64,000 nt of DNA, from NCBI RefSeq assembly GCF_029946145.1, contig NZ_JAQSDY010000003.1, forward strand, positions 1-64,000, read 5' to 3'. This document shows, in pieces, positions 55,694-64,000 of this stretch. The notes beneath the pieces were generated by a model that worked only from the letters and a program-made list of their open reading frames with translations, made no database searches and had not been told where the DNA came from. Position 1 is the stretch's first letter. Each line of letters starts with the position of its first letter. The translations under genes and the position numbers were made by a program. This stretch comes from Brevundimonas sp. Lineage in GTDB: Bacteria > Pseudomonadota > Alphaproteobacteria > Caulobacterales > Caulobacteraceae.

Positions 55694-57193
55694 ATGCAGC
55701 AGCTCAAGCGGATCCTGATCATCGGCGGCGGCACGGCGGGCTGGATGACGGCCGCCCTGATGTCGAAGCTGTTCAAGGGCCTGTACGAGATCGCCCTGAT
55801 CGAGTCCGAGGCCATCGGCATCATCGGCGTCGGCGAGGCGACGATCCCGGCGATCAAGAAATACAATGAACTGCTGGGCCTCGACGAAAACGCGTTCATG
55901 CAACGGACCCAGGGCAGCTTCAAACTGGGCATCCAGTTCGTCGACTGGTGGAAGCAGGGCGCCAGCTATATTCACGGGTTCGGCGTCATCGGCCGCGATC
56001 TGGAATGGCTGCGCTGCCACCAGTACTGGCTCAAGCTGAACGCCCGGGGCGAGGCCTCGGACTTCGCCAACTACTCGATCAACACCGCGGCCGCGCTCGA
56101 GAACAAATTCATGCGGGCCGATCCCAAGATGATGGACTCGCCGCTGGGCCACATCGCCCACGCCTTCCATTTCGACGCCGCCCTGTATTCGAAATATCTG
56201 CGCGGTCTCGCCGAGGCGTCGGGCGTCCGTCGGCGTGAGGGCAAGGTCGCAGACGTGACGTTGCGAGGAGAGGACGGCTTCGTCCAGTCCGTGACCATGG
56301 ACGATGGCGAAGTGATCGAGGCCGACCTGTTCATTGACTGCTCGGGCTTTCGCGGCCTGATCATCGAACAGGCGATGAAGACCGGCTATGAGGACTGGAC
56401 GCACTGGTTGCCCTGCGATCGCGCCATGGCGGTGCCCTGCGCGCGCGTCGAGCCCTTCACCCCCTACACCCGCTCGACGGCCCGCCCCGCGGGCTGGCAG
56501 TGGCGCATCCCGCTTCAGCACCGGACCGGCAACGGCCACGTCTATTCCAGCCAATATATGGAGGACGACGAGGCGGAACGGCTCCTGCTGGCCAATCTGG
56601 ACGGAGAGCAGCTGGCGGAGCCCAACCGGCTTCGGTTCGTCACCGGCAAGCGAAAACAGATCTGGAACAGGAATTGCGTCGCCATCGGCCTGGCCGGCGG
56701 CTTCCTGGAACCGCTTGAATCGACCAGCATCCATCTGATCCAGTCCGCCATCATCCGGCTGGTGCGCCTGTTGCCGGATGCTGGGTTTGATCCGGCCACG
56801 ATCGCGGAGTTCAATCGCCAGAGCGATTTTGAATACGAGCGCATCCGCGATTTCATCATCCTGCACTACAAGGCCACCGAACGGGACGACACGCCCTTCT
56901 GGCGCTACTGCCGCGACATGGCGATTCCGGACACGCTGCAGCGAAAGATCGACCTGTTCCGGGCCAACGGTCGCATCTTCCGGGAGGACGAGGAGCTGTT
57001 CGCCGAGGAGAGCTGGATCCAGGTCTTCCTGGGCCAGGGCGTCATCCCGCGCGCCTGGGACCCGCTGGTCGACCTCAAGTCGGGGGCCGAGCTTGTGACC
57101 TTCCTGACCGGCGTGGAAGACGTCATCCGGAAATGCGTGGCGGTCATGCCCTCCCACGCCACCTACATCGCGCGGACCTGTCCCGCCGCCTAG
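55694..57193 (+). CDS. Tryptophan halogenase-like flavoprotein
   Basis: A 499-aa FAD-dependent enzyme resembling PrnA/RebH. The FAD motif is ILIIGGGTAGWMTAALMSKL, the WxWxIP fingerprint is GWQWRIPLQHRTGNGHVYSS, and the Lys of GEATIPAIKKYNELLGLDE aligns with the catalytic Lys of PrnA (Lys79) by memory. This type is common beside TonB receptors and glycosidases in Caulobacterales, where no halogenation has, to my knowledge, been shown. It starts 15 nt after the GH3 stop, so it is likely cotranscribed. Confidence 0.88.
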   Translation: MQQLKRILIIGGGTAGWMTAALMSKLFKGLYEIALIESEAIGIIGVGEATIPAIKKYNELLGLDENAFMQRTQGSFKLGIQFVDWWKQGASYIHGFGVIGRDLEWLRCHQYWLKLNARGEASDFANYSINTAAALENKFMRADPKMMDSPLGHIAHAFHFDAALYSKYLRGLAEASGVRRREGKVADVTLRGEDGFVQSVTMDDGEVIEADLFIDCSGFRGLIIEQAMKTGYEDWTHWLPCDRAMAVPCARVEPFTPYTRSTARPAGWQWRIPLQHRTGNGHVYSSQYMEDDEAERLLLANLDGEQLAEPNRLRFVTGKRKQIWNRNCVAIGLAGGFLEPLESTSIHLIQSAIIRLVRLLPDAGFDPATIAEFNRQSDFEYERIRDFIILHYKATERDDTPFWRYCRDMAIPDTLQRKIDLFRANGRIFREDEELFAEESWIQVFLGQGVIPRAWDPLVDLKSGAELVTFLTGVEDVIRKCVAVMPSHATYIARTCPAA

Positions 57194-57263
57194 CCCCTCT
57201 TCAGCCGATCCAGCAGGACCCGGCGCGTCCGCGGTCGACTTTGAGCGGTCGGCGCGCCCAGGC

Positions 57264-58559
57264 TCAGGTGGCGGCTTTGGAAGGGGCGGCGGCGGCGTCG
57301 TCGGTCAGAGCGCCAAGTTCGCCGCGCTCGCGCGCCTTCCGGCCATAGACGAACTCGAACAGGGGCGAGGCCATCAGGGTGGTGACGATGGCCATAAGGA
57401 CCAGCATGGAGAACAGCGCCGGTCCGATGATTCCGCGCTGAAGCCCGATGTTGATAATGATCAGTTCCATCAGTCCCCGCGCGTTCATCAGGGCGCCGAT
57501 GCCCATGGCGGTTGCGTTGTCCTGGCCCGTCAGGCGCGCGGCACCATAGCAGGCCAGGCCCTTGGCCGCGATCGAGCCGACCAGAACAACGGCGGTCATT
57601 CCGAGCAGGCCCAGGCTGTTTATCATCGTCAGCTGGGTGTTCAGTCCCGAGAAGGTGAAGAACATCGGCAGCAAGACCACGACGGTAAACGGCTCCAGTT
57701 GCTTGCTTATCTCGCGGCTCAGCAGGCCGCGTGGCATGGCGCAGCCCAGGATGAAGCCGCCGAAGACCGCGTGAATGCCGACCCAGTCCATGATGAAGGC
57801 GGACAGCATGAACAGGGTCAGGACAATGCCCAGAACCATCGGCGTGACCCTGCCCTCACGCTCGACCAACCGGCCCAGCGGGGCCAACAGGCGCGGCGCG
57901 GCGGTCAGCATGAAGGTCGCGAAGATCGCGCCGCCGATGATCGCCTTCATCGCCACCGGCGCGCCGTCTCCAAACGTCGCCAACACCACGGCCAGTATAC
58001 ACCAGGCGCCGGCGTCATCGATCGCGCCGGCCGACAGCGACAGGGCGCCCAGCGGGGTTCCGCTCAGACCGCGTTCATGGATGATCCGCGCCAGCATGGG
58101 GAAGGCTGTGATCGCGATGCACGCGCCGGTGAACAGGATAGCCTGCGTAGGGTGGATACCCCCGCCGAACAGGCCCTGGCTCAGCAACCAGGGACCGAGC
58201 GCAACGGCGACCAGAAAGGGCGCGGCCATCCCGGCCAACGAGACTGCGAAGGCGCTACGCGCGTTCTGTCGGAAATGCTCGGTCCGAAACCCCAGCCCGA
58301 CCAGAAACATATATAGCCCGACCCCGAACTGGGCGCCGACGAACAGCACCGCCCTGGTGTCCCTGGGAAACAGGAAGCCCTGAACCTCCGGGGCCAGCAG
58401 GCCGAAGAGAGAGGGCCCAAGGATGACGCCGGCGATCATCTCGCCTACGACCTGCGGCTGCCCCAGCCAGCGCTTGACCACCCAGCCGACCAGACGACAG
58501 GCCGCGATGATCAAGGCCATCTGCAGAAAGAACGCCACGCTAAGCTGCGCTGGTGTCAT
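57264..58559 (-). CDS. Cation:proton antiporter (CPA2 family)
   Basis: A 431-aa membrane antiporter with about 12 hydrophobic segments. The conserved GEMIAGVILGPSLFG and ALSLSAGAIDDAGAWCILAV, carrying two adjacent Asp on a membrane helix, match Na+/H+ or K+/H+ exchangers of the CPA2 type (KefB/NapA-like). No regulatory TrkA domain is present. A LacI-type palindrome is 80 nt upstream. Confidence 0.9.
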   Translation of the reverse strand: MTPAQLSVAFFLQMALIIAACRLVGWVVKRWLGQPQVVGEMIAGVILGPSLFGLLAPEVQGFLFPRDTRAVLFVGAQFGVGLYMFLVGLGFRTEHFRQNARSAFAVSLAGMAAPFLVAVALGPWLLSQGLFGGGIHPTQAILFTGACIAITAFPMLARIIHERGLSGTPLGALSLSAGAIDDAGAWCILAVVLATFGDGAPVAMKAIIGGAIFATFMLTAAPRLLAPLGRLVEREGRVTPMVLGIVLTLFMLSAFIMDWVGIHAVFGGFILGCAMPRGLLSREISKQLEPFTVVVLLPMFFTFSGLNTQLTMINSLGLLGMTAVVLVGSIAAKGLACYGAARLTGQDNATAMGIGALMNARGLMELIIINIGLQRGIIGPALFSMLVLMAIVTTLMASPLFEFVYGRKARERGELGALTDDAAAAPSKAAT

Positions 58560-58989
58560 TGGATGGCCTCCCCAAGGCTGGCCTCATCGGACCATTTTGT
58601 CGCACGTAGACGCGCTATCAGTCGAATGGCAAGGACTCTTGGGAGCGCTCCCATCCAAATTCCGCACCCGTCGTCAGAGAGCGGTAGCGTGCCAGGATTT
58701 CAGGTCTCAGTCCCTCCCACTTCCGGCCCATGCGCCCGCTCGTCGCCGCCCGCGAGGATTGAGCCCAAACGGATATTGCAGGAGCTGACGCGCCGCGGCG
58801 AAAGGTCGTTCAGGGAGTCATTTCAAGAGACACCGCAGGGTCGGTCGATCCAGCCGGGGATCCGCCGGTCGGCTCCGTTTGGGTTTAGCCGGGGTTCGCT
58901 TTCTGACTAATCTGGAGATTATTTCTCAGACGACGGACCGCTCCACCGCGCGGGAGAGATACTGGAGTCTTTCTTGAGTTTAGCGGCCC
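58560..58989. other. Gene-free interval containing a LacI-type palindrome
   Basis: This 430-nt interval separates the antiporter from the leftward glycosyltransferase. Apart from the palindrome at 58639-58654, I see no coding frame with protein-like features, no tRNA and no clear terminator. Confidence 0.5.
58639..58654. promoter_or_regulatory. Variant LacI-type operator
   Basis: TTGGGAGCGCTCCCAT, a 14-bp core palindrome (TGGGAGCGCTCCCA) that differs from the two operators in the glycosidase locus by one base per half. It lies 80 nt before the antiporter start. Either the same LacI protein or a paralogue could bind it. Confidence 0.55.
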
Positions 58990-59760
58990 TCAGTCTGCTG
59001 CGTGCGTAACTTCAAGATTGGGCATGCCCCAGCACTGGTATCCCATGTCTATGGCCATTATCCCCAGGCCCTCGGTCTCGATCTCGCCGCGGACGCCGGG
59101 GCCCAGCGGGTGGGGCGAGCGTATGGCGGGGTTGCCGGCGCCATAGGGGAAAGGTGGAAAGACCAAGCCGTCGCGGTGTACGTCGGCGCGGACCAGCAGC
59201 GCCGTGCCGCCGACAGCGTCAAGCCTCGCCAAGTCGGCGCCCCCGCGCAGCTCGTCCATGCCCAGGGCGCCGTGGTCGCGCCAAGCGTTGCGGTCATAGG
59301 TCCCACCGCCGGCATCGCACACGCAATGGGGGTGGACGATGTCCCGCTCGACAGCAAGCAGGCGCTGGATCAGGTCGGCCGGGAAGTCGATGACATCAAC
59401 GTCGAGCCAGAGCACCCAGTCTTGGTTCTGCAGGGCGTGGAAGAGCAAGTGGTTGCGCGCCTTGGCCAGAGCCTTGCGCCTTGGCAGTTGGTAGGCGTGC
59501 TCCCACCGCGGCGCGCCAGGCGGGGTGGGCCAGCCGAAATCCTTGCGCCAAAGGGCCGCGTCGGAGAACTCATCGCGCAGCTCCGACAGCCTACGTTCCA
59601 CCTGCTCGGCGGTGTCGTCAACGCTGTCCCCCTCGAGAAACCCAAGCGAGATCAGGTGGCCGGGGTAGGCCAAGCGCCGCAGCCCGGCGAAGTAGCGATC
59701 CAGATAGCGACCGGCGTCCTTCATCGGCGTCAGGATCAGGACTGTCGGGTCGGCGGCCAT
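58990..59760 (-). CDS. Glycosyltransferase (Anp1/MNN9-like)
   Basis: A 256-aa soluble glycosyltransferase of GT-A type: MAADPTVLILTPMKDAGRYL start, a DxD-like metal motif in VLWLDVDVIDFP, and a C-terminal GVRGEIETEGLGIMAIDMGY. The pattern resembles fungal Anp1-type mannosyltransferases and their bacterial relatives. It is divergent from the MNN1-like gene at 59951. The acceptor is unknown. Confidence 0.75.
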   Translation of the reverse strand: MAADPTVLILTPMKDAGRYLDRYFAGLRRLAYPGHLISLGFLEGDSVDDTAEQVERRLSELRDEFSDAALWRKDFGWPTPPGAPRWEHAYQLPRRKALAKARNHLLFHALQNQDWVLWLDVDVIDFPADLIQRLLAVERDIVHPHCVCDAGGGTYDRNAWRDHGALGMDELRGGADLARLDAVGGTALLVRADVHRDGLVFPPFPYGAGNPAIRSPHPLGPGVRGEIETEGLGIMAIDMGYQCWGMPNLEVTHAAD

Positions 59761-59950
59761 GGTGTTTCCTCGCTGGCCATCGCCGCGCGCCACGCGCTCG
59801 AATGGGAGAAGGGACGGTATCGGGCATTTCGTTCCCGTCGAGTCCTTTCGCTTTTCGCCTTGCCGGGGCAGCGGAGCCGAGCCCACATTCATTGAATGAA
59901 GGGGCCGCGCCGGAGCGGAGATTTCGGGCGGCGGTTTGGGGCGGCTTTCG

Positions 59951-61462
59951 ATGATGTCGGACGATCTTAACGCGGAACTCCAGGGCCGGTTGGCCTTGGC
60001 CTTTCCGGAAGGCGGCCCGAACGGTGGCATGGCGGGACGCGGCATCGTCACCTGCGCCGGGGGCGTGCGGCTGTTCACCTGCGCCTATGTCTTGGTCCGC
60101 ATCTTGCGCGAGACCCTGGCCTGTCGCTTGCCTATCCAGCTTTGGCACTTCGGCGGTGAGGAGATTTCACCGCTAATGCGCGCCCTGCTGCTCCGCCATG
60201 AAGTCGAGCTGGTCGACGCCACGGCGGTGCTCGAGGCGTTCCCTGCGGACATCCGTGATGGTTGGCAACTTAAGGCCTACGCCGTCGCCCACAGCCGGTT
60301 TGCCGAGGTGCTGTTCCTGGACGCCGACCAGACGCCGGTGCGCGATCCGGAATTCCTCTTCGAGACGCCGCAGTATCGGCGGGCCCGCGCTTTGTTTTGG
60401 CCGGACATCGTCGACCTCGCCGCCGACAATCCCATCTGGACTTGGGTGGGCTTGGCAGGGGAGACCTGCCGGTCTTGGGAGAGCGGCCAGTTCCTCGTGG
60501 ACAAGCGCGAGCATTGGGCGCCGCTACAGGTGGCACTGCTTCTGAACGAGCGGGCCGAAGCCGTCTATGGGATGCTCTACGGCGACAAGGACACCTTCCT
60601 GATCGCTTGGCGCCTCGCCGGGGCGGCGGTCGAGGTCGCGCCCCACCGGCCCTTCACCGACCATCGGGTGCTGGTCCAGCGGGACTTCGAAGGGGGGCCG
60701 CTGTTCCAGCACCGGACTAACAGCAAGTGGAGCTACCACTCCACCCAGTACCAGCTGGACGGGTTCGTCCACATGGAGGCCTGCCTCGGCTTCCTTGAGG
60801 CGCTTCGCGCCGTCTGGAACGGGCGGCTGTTCTTCCCGCCGGACCGCACCCTGGCGGCGCGGCGGGAAGAGGAGCGGCTCGAACGGGTCCGCGGCCTGCG
60901 GCTAATCCTGGTGGCCGACGACGAGCTGGAGCTCGAACTGCTGGAGGGCCATCAAATCGGCGGGGGCCGCAGCGTGGATCGGCAGAACTGGTATGTCGTC
61001 GAAACCGTCCAGGGCCTGAAGCTCATCCTCCACGACGGCGATCAGGTCACCTATCGCCTCGCTGCCGGTCAGTTGGGTGCCTGGCGGGGCGCGCGGCTGG
61101 TCAGCCCGGCCAATGAGGCGCGGATCGACGAGGGGCTGGCAGGGCATGAACCCAGTCATGCCGGTGACGCCGGCCAGCTGGGTGGGCTGCTCCATGCCTT
61201 GGTGGACGCCGGTGGCTATTGGGCTCGGAACGCGCCGCAGTCCCGGGAAAGGCTGATCTCTGCCTTGCGTCTGTTCCTGCAGGCAGAGCCGGGACTGCGG
61301 GTGGGATTGCAGGCGCTGGGCGAGCGGTCGGCAGACCTGCGCGCGGTCGTCGATGAAGTGCTGGGAGCCTTCGCCGCAGAACAGATCCGGCCGCTCGACA
61401 AGGCCGTAGCCATCGGGGTGCTGGGCGCCGGCTACCGCATACCGGAAGGCGGCGGCTCGTGA
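59951..61462 (+). CDS. MNN1/GT71-like glycosyltransferase with C-terminal extension
   Basis: A 503-aa protein. The first 250 residues resemble alpha-mannosyltransferases of the MNN1/GT71 group: LPIQLWHFGGEEISPLMRAL, a DxD motif in EVLFLDADQTPVRDPEFLFE, and GQFLVDKREHWAPLQVALLL. The last 250 residues are unassigned and Leu/Arg-rich. No signal peptide. The ATG pair at 59951/59954 is the first plausible start. The next gene overlaps its stop (GTGA). Confidence 0.75.
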   Translation: MMSDDLNAELQGRLALAFPEGGPNGGMAGRGIVTCAGGVRLFTCAYVLVRILRETLACRLPIQLWHFGGEEISPLMRALLLRHEVELVDATAVLEAFPADIRDGWQLKAYAVAHSRFAEVLFLDADQTPVRDPEFLFETPQYRRARALFWPDIVDLAADNPIWTWVGLAGETCRSWESGQFLVDKREHWAPLQVALLLNERAEAVYGMLYGDKDTFLIAWRLAGAAVEVAPHRPFTDHRVLVQRDFEGGPLFQHRTNSKWSYHSTQYQLDGFVHMEACLGFLEALRAVWNGRLFFPPDRTLAARREEERLERVRGLRLILVADDELELELLEGHQIGGGRSVDRQNWYVVETVQGLKLILHDGDQVTYRLAAGQLGAWRGARLVSPANEARIDEGLAGHEPSHAGDAGQLGGLLHALVDAGGYWARNAPQSRERLISALRLFLQAEPGLRVGLQALGERSADLRAVVDEVLGAFAAEQIRPLDKAVAIGVLGAGYRIPEGGGS

Positions 61463-62667
61463 AACCAAGCGCCCTGATGCTCGCCCCAGCCATGCCCGTG
61501 CGGCAGGGCAATGGCATGGCCATGCGGTTGGGGCAGTTCTTGGAGGCGATGGCCCGGGAGTTCGAAGTCGACCTGATCGTGGCGCCCGTCGCTGGAGCGG
61601 TTACGGCCGAGGGGGCGCGGTGGGCGGAGAGCTTCGCCGCGCGGGTCAGCGTTCTGGACACACAAGCCACCCTCGATACCCATCTTGCTTTGATCATGCA
61701 GGTCGCCGACCCCCAGGAGCGCGCTCAAGCCTTCGCCCGTTTTGGTCTGCCGAGTCTGGCGGCTCGGCTCACGACCACTGCGGCCCTGCGTTGTATCGAG
61801 GTAACGAGCGGCCGGGGCTACGACTTGATCCATGCCTCGCGCAGCTACTGCGCGCGCTTGGCCCTCAGCCTGGGGGACGGTCGACAAGTTTTCTCCCTCG
61901 ATCTCGACGAGGATGACGAGCGGGTGTTTTCCGCCCTAGCCGCCATTGACGCCCGGCATGGGCAGGAGGAGGCCAGCGCTTGGCGCCGGCTCGAAGCGCA
62001 GGCCTTCGGGCAACTGGTCAAGGCCACTGTCCCGCGGTTCGACCGGGTGTGGGTGTCCTCGCCCACGGACGCGGCCCGCCTGGGCGGCCTGACCGTGACG
62101 CCCAATTCGATCGAGGCGGCACCGCGCCCGCGGCGGCGGGATGACGGCCGCACGCTGCTGTTCGTCGGGTCCTTGGGCTATGAGCCGAATGAGGACGCCG
62201 TCGCCTGGTTCCTCAGCGCCGTTTGGCCGAGGCTTCGAACCCCGGGCCTGCGCTTGCGCGTGGTCGGGCCGGATGCGCCCGAACGCCTGCGCCGGATGAG
62301 CCGGCGCTCAGGGGTGGAGCTGGTAGGCTGGGCGGCGGATCTGCGCCCCCATTACGAGGCGGCGACGCTATGCATCGCCCCGGTGCGAGCAGGCGCGGGA
62401 ACCCGTATCAAGCTGCTGGAAGCCGCCGTCCATGGCGTGCCGATTGTCTCCACCACCCTCGGAGCGGAGGGACTGGGGATGGCGGATGGCCGCCATCTCT
62501 GGCTCGCCGACACGTCCGCTCGGTTCGCCGCCTCAATCGAGGACGCTCTCTCGCGTCCGTCCGAGCGCCGTCGACGTGCGCGGGCGGCCCGGGCCTGGGT
62601 CGCGAAGCATTTCGATAGGGCGAACGTCGTGGCCCGCCTAGCGGCCGAGTTCCGCTCGCTCTTGTGA
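61459..62667 (+). CDS. Glycosyltransferase family 4
   Basis: A 402-aa GT-B fold enzyme. The donor-site region has LLFVGSLGYEPNEDAVAWFL, GVELVGWAADLRPHYEAATL and APVRAGAGTRIKLLEAAVHG (the EX7E-type motif). The GTG start overlaps the preceding stop by 4 nt, so it is translationally coupled. Cytoplasmic. Sugar and acceptor are unknown. It lies directly upstream of the PqqD-like gene. Confidence 0.88.
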   Translation: MKPSALMLAPAMPVRQGNGMAMRLGQFLEAMAREFEVDLIVAPVAGAVTAEGARWAESFAARVSVLDTQATLDTHLALIMQVADPQERAQAFARFGLPSLAARLTTTAALRCIEVTSGRGYDLIHASRSYCARLALSLGDGRQVFSLDLDEDDERVFSALAAIDARHGQEEASAWRRLEAQAFGQLVKATVPRFDRVWVSSPTDAARLGGLTVTPNSIEAAPRPRRRDDGRTLLFVGSLGYEPNEDAVAWFLSAVWPRLRTPGLRLRVVGPDAPERLRRMSRRSGVELVGWAADLRPHYEAATLCIAPVRAGAGTRIKLLEAAVHGVPIVSTTLGAEGLGMADGRHLWLADTSARFAASIEDALSRPSERRRRARAARAWVAKHFDRANVVARLAAEFRSLL

Positions 62668-62972
62668 GAGATGACCGGATCGTCTCTATGTCGTCAATGA
62701 CCTTCGAGCTGACAGCGACCTTCGAACAGACGCCCGGCAGCGAGGTCAGCCAGATGCCCGACGGCGTGGTAGTCTATCAGACCGCCCGGGAGCGGGTGCA
62801 CTATCTCAATCCCACGGCCTCGCTGGTCTACGACCTCTGCGGCGAGACCGAGTCAATGGGCGCCATCTCAGCCTATCTGCAGGATGCTTTTTCGCTTTCT
62901 GCACCGCCCAGCGACGAGGTTTCCCAGTGTCTGATACAGCTGCTCAGCGAGGGCCTGATCGCCCAGTGCTAG
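62664..62972 (+). CDS. PqqD-like peptide chaperone
   Basis: A 102-aa protein of PqqD type: PDGVVVYQTARERVHYLNPT then ASLVYDLCGETESMGAISAY, the winged helix that binds leader peptides of RiPP precursors. The GTG start at 62664 overlaps the GT4 stop by 4 nt; an ATG at 62688 is possible. PqqD-like proteins pair with a modifying enzyme and here are followed by an HprK-like protein, as in the HprK-related kinase systems named in TIGRFAMs. Confidence 0.85.
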   Translation: MRDDRIVSMSSMTFELTATFEQTPGSEVSQMPDGVVVYQTARERVHYLNPTASLVYDLCGETESMGAISAYLQDAFSLSAPPSDEVSQCLIQLLSEGLIAQC

Positions 62973-62977
62973 GCGTT

Positions 62978-63838
62978 ATGTTCCGCACCCTCACGCGGGA
63001 CGTCCACATCCGCTGCCCCGATCAGAATACCGCCGACCAGCTGGCCTTTATCGGCTGCAACCCCGAAATCGAAGGTGAGCGAGACCGGGTCGATCTCAAG
63101 ATCGAGGCTTGCCACGGCTTTCTCCGGCTGTTCAAGCTTGGCGGCGCCTGCGTGGAGGGATCGGCGGGGTTCATACTAGACGAGCTCTACCGCCTGCGGT
63201 TCGAGATGGTGCGAGCCGAATGCCCTGGCGGCGGCCTCTTCCTGAGCGCCGGCACGGTGACGACGGCGGCGGGGCACATCGTCTTTGTCGGGGAGGCAGC
63301 GGTGGTCATGCCGGCACTGCTCGTCCATCTCGCCCAGGAGGGATGGCCGGTGACGGGCGACTGGTTGCTGATCGTCGAGGGGGGGGCGGCCCGTCCCTTT
63401 CCCAGCAGCCTGCGGGTGGGGTTGAGCGCCCTGGGACGTCTGTCGGGGCGTGCCGCGGATATCGTGCGGTCGTCGCCGCGCATCCCGGGCTGGTTTGAGC
63501 AGCCGACCTTCGCGGTCCAGACCTCTGCGTTCGGCAAGCCCTGCCGGATCAGGCAGGCACCGGTGCTGCATGTGGTTGTGTTGGAAGACAATCACGGCGG
63601 AAGATCGGGACTGCAAAGGCTAGACAGAAGCCTTGCCTTAGAAGAGATGTTCAAAGACATGTTGTTGCCCGGCGAGGGTCGAGCGCGGTCTTTGGCTGAG
63701 TTCATGGACCTGATGGCTTGCGCCGACTGCTGGCGGTTGACGGTTGGACGCCTTGACGATGCCCGGCGGCTACTCCAAGGATTACCGGGCGTCGACCAAG
63801 ACGATGCGTCATCGGGGGTGTGGCATGTCGATCGATAG
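62978..63838 (+). CDS. HprK-related protein with degenerate P-loop
   Basis: A protein of 286 aa whose core aligns by pattern to HPr kinase-like proteins: SAGTVTTAAGHIVFVGEAAV, VHLAQEGWPVTGDWLLIVEG and AARPFPSSLRVGLSALGRLS. Where family members have GxSGxGKST, this protein has GEAAVVMPA, with the P-loop Lys replaced by Met, Ser by Pro, and Thr by Ala. The downstream SDD metal motif is TGD. It is thus probably a non-catalytic or altered member. ATG at 62978 is preferred; GTG at 62966 would overlap the PqqD stop. Confidence 0.75.
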   Translation: MFRTLTRDVHIRCPDQNTADQLAFIGCNPEIEGERDRVDLKIEACHGFLRLFKLGGACVEGSAGFILDELYRLRFEMVRAECPGGGLFLSAGTVTTAAGHIVFVGEAAVVMPALLVHLAQEGWPVTGDWLLIVEGGAARPFPSSLRVGLSALGRLSGRAADIVRSSPRIPGWFEQPTFAVQTSAFGKPCRIRQAPVLHVVVLEDNHGGRSGLQRLDRSLALEEMFKDMLLPGEGRARSLAEFMDLMACADCWRLTVGRLDDARRLLQGLPGVDQDDASSGVWHVDR

Positions 63839-64000
63839 CCAGAACAAGGGCGTAAACCGCCGACTCCTGTTGCTCTCGGCTTGGACCGCCCCGGTCGTGG
63901 CGTCCTTCGCTCTCGGCGGCATGCAGAGCGCCCCGCGTACATTCACAGGCAACACCTCGGTCGGCTCCGGCGCGATCACCCGGTCGGCCAACAACCTCAG
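63825..64000 (+). CDS. Exported Ser/Thr-rich protein, partial at window end
   Basis: The frame begins MSIDSQNKGVNRRLLLLSAW and continues TAPVVASFALGGMQ, an Arg-Arg signal with a hydrophobic core (Tat- or Sec-like). The following GNTSVGSGAITRSANN is Ser/Thr/Asn-rich. It overlaps the HprK-like stop by 14 nt and is cut at 64000. It is a possible substrate of the upstream PqqD/HprK-like and glycosyltransferase proteins; this is inference. Confidence 0.7.
   Translation, partial: MSIDSQNKGVNRRLLLLSAWTAPVVASFALGGMQSAPRTFTGNTSVGSGAITRSANNL

Noticed and set aside
62664..64000. A classical lasso-peptide cluster
   Set aside because: The PqqD and HprK-like proteins are suggestive, but no asparagine-synthetase-like cyclase or transglutaminase-like protease appears in the window.

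Overview
The window is high-GC alphaproteobacterial DNA, most likely from a Caulobacteraceae member such as Brevundimonas. The strongest pointers are a full-length PopZ polar-organising protein between valS and a TolC-type outer-membrane gene, DUF1467 and DUF3088 proteins, a large TonB-dependent receptor, and alphaproteobacterial interspersed palindromes. No database search was possible, so the genus is an inference.

Layout. (1) 1-31,143 is ordinary chromosome: proS-lolC-lolD, a mce/DUF1467/DUF3088 group, rpsB-tsf, hrpB, an amino-acid permease, RNA methyltransferases, valS-popZ, tolC, a PCMT-family protein, and three tRNAs (Leu-TAG, Cys-GCA, Asn-GTT). One M28 peptidase gene here (7,568-9,185) is frameshifted. 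(2) About 31,144-46,600 is an accessory region beginning at the 3' end of tRNA-Asn. It holds an excisionase-like gene, two hybrid histidine kinases and a response regulator, and two cupin genes with stress-sigma-like promoters. It also holds a SARP/BTAD regulator divergent from a cysteine-synthase/PLP-decarboxylase pair, and many fragments of IS3, IS21 (IstB), IS5, HipA and LuxR genes. Two blocks (225 and 210 nt) occur twice, about 10-14 kb apart. (3) 46,682-57,193 is a glycan-utilisation locus: MFS transporter, LacI regulator, GH30 and GH3 glycosidases, a TonB-dependent receptor and a tryptophan-halogenase-like flavoprotein. Two identical 16-bp LacI-type palindromes lie before the GH30 gene and before the receptor gene. 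A cation/proton antiporter follows, with a variant palindrome upstream.

(4) 58,990-64,000 is a glycosyltransferase and peptide-modification-like locus. One glycosyltransferase faces left. To the right lies a tightly overlapping run: MNN1-like glycosyltransferase, GT4 glycosyltransferase, PqqD-like protein, an HprK-like protein whose P-loop has lost every diagnostic residue, and the start of a short Arg-Arg signal-bearing Ser/Thr-rich protein that runs off the window. This last unit is the best candidate for an undescribed system: a precursor-like exported protein encoded with a PqqD carrier, a pseudo-HprK and sugar-transfer enzymes.

How the genes work together. In region 3, the LacI protein probably represses hydrolases and receptor until a glucan-type sugar appears. 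The receptor imports oligosaccharide, GH30 and GH3 cleave it, and the MFS protein takes sugar across the inner membrane. In region 2, sensory kinases and stress-responsive cupins sit among decayed mobile DNA, consistent with repeated insertion and deletion.
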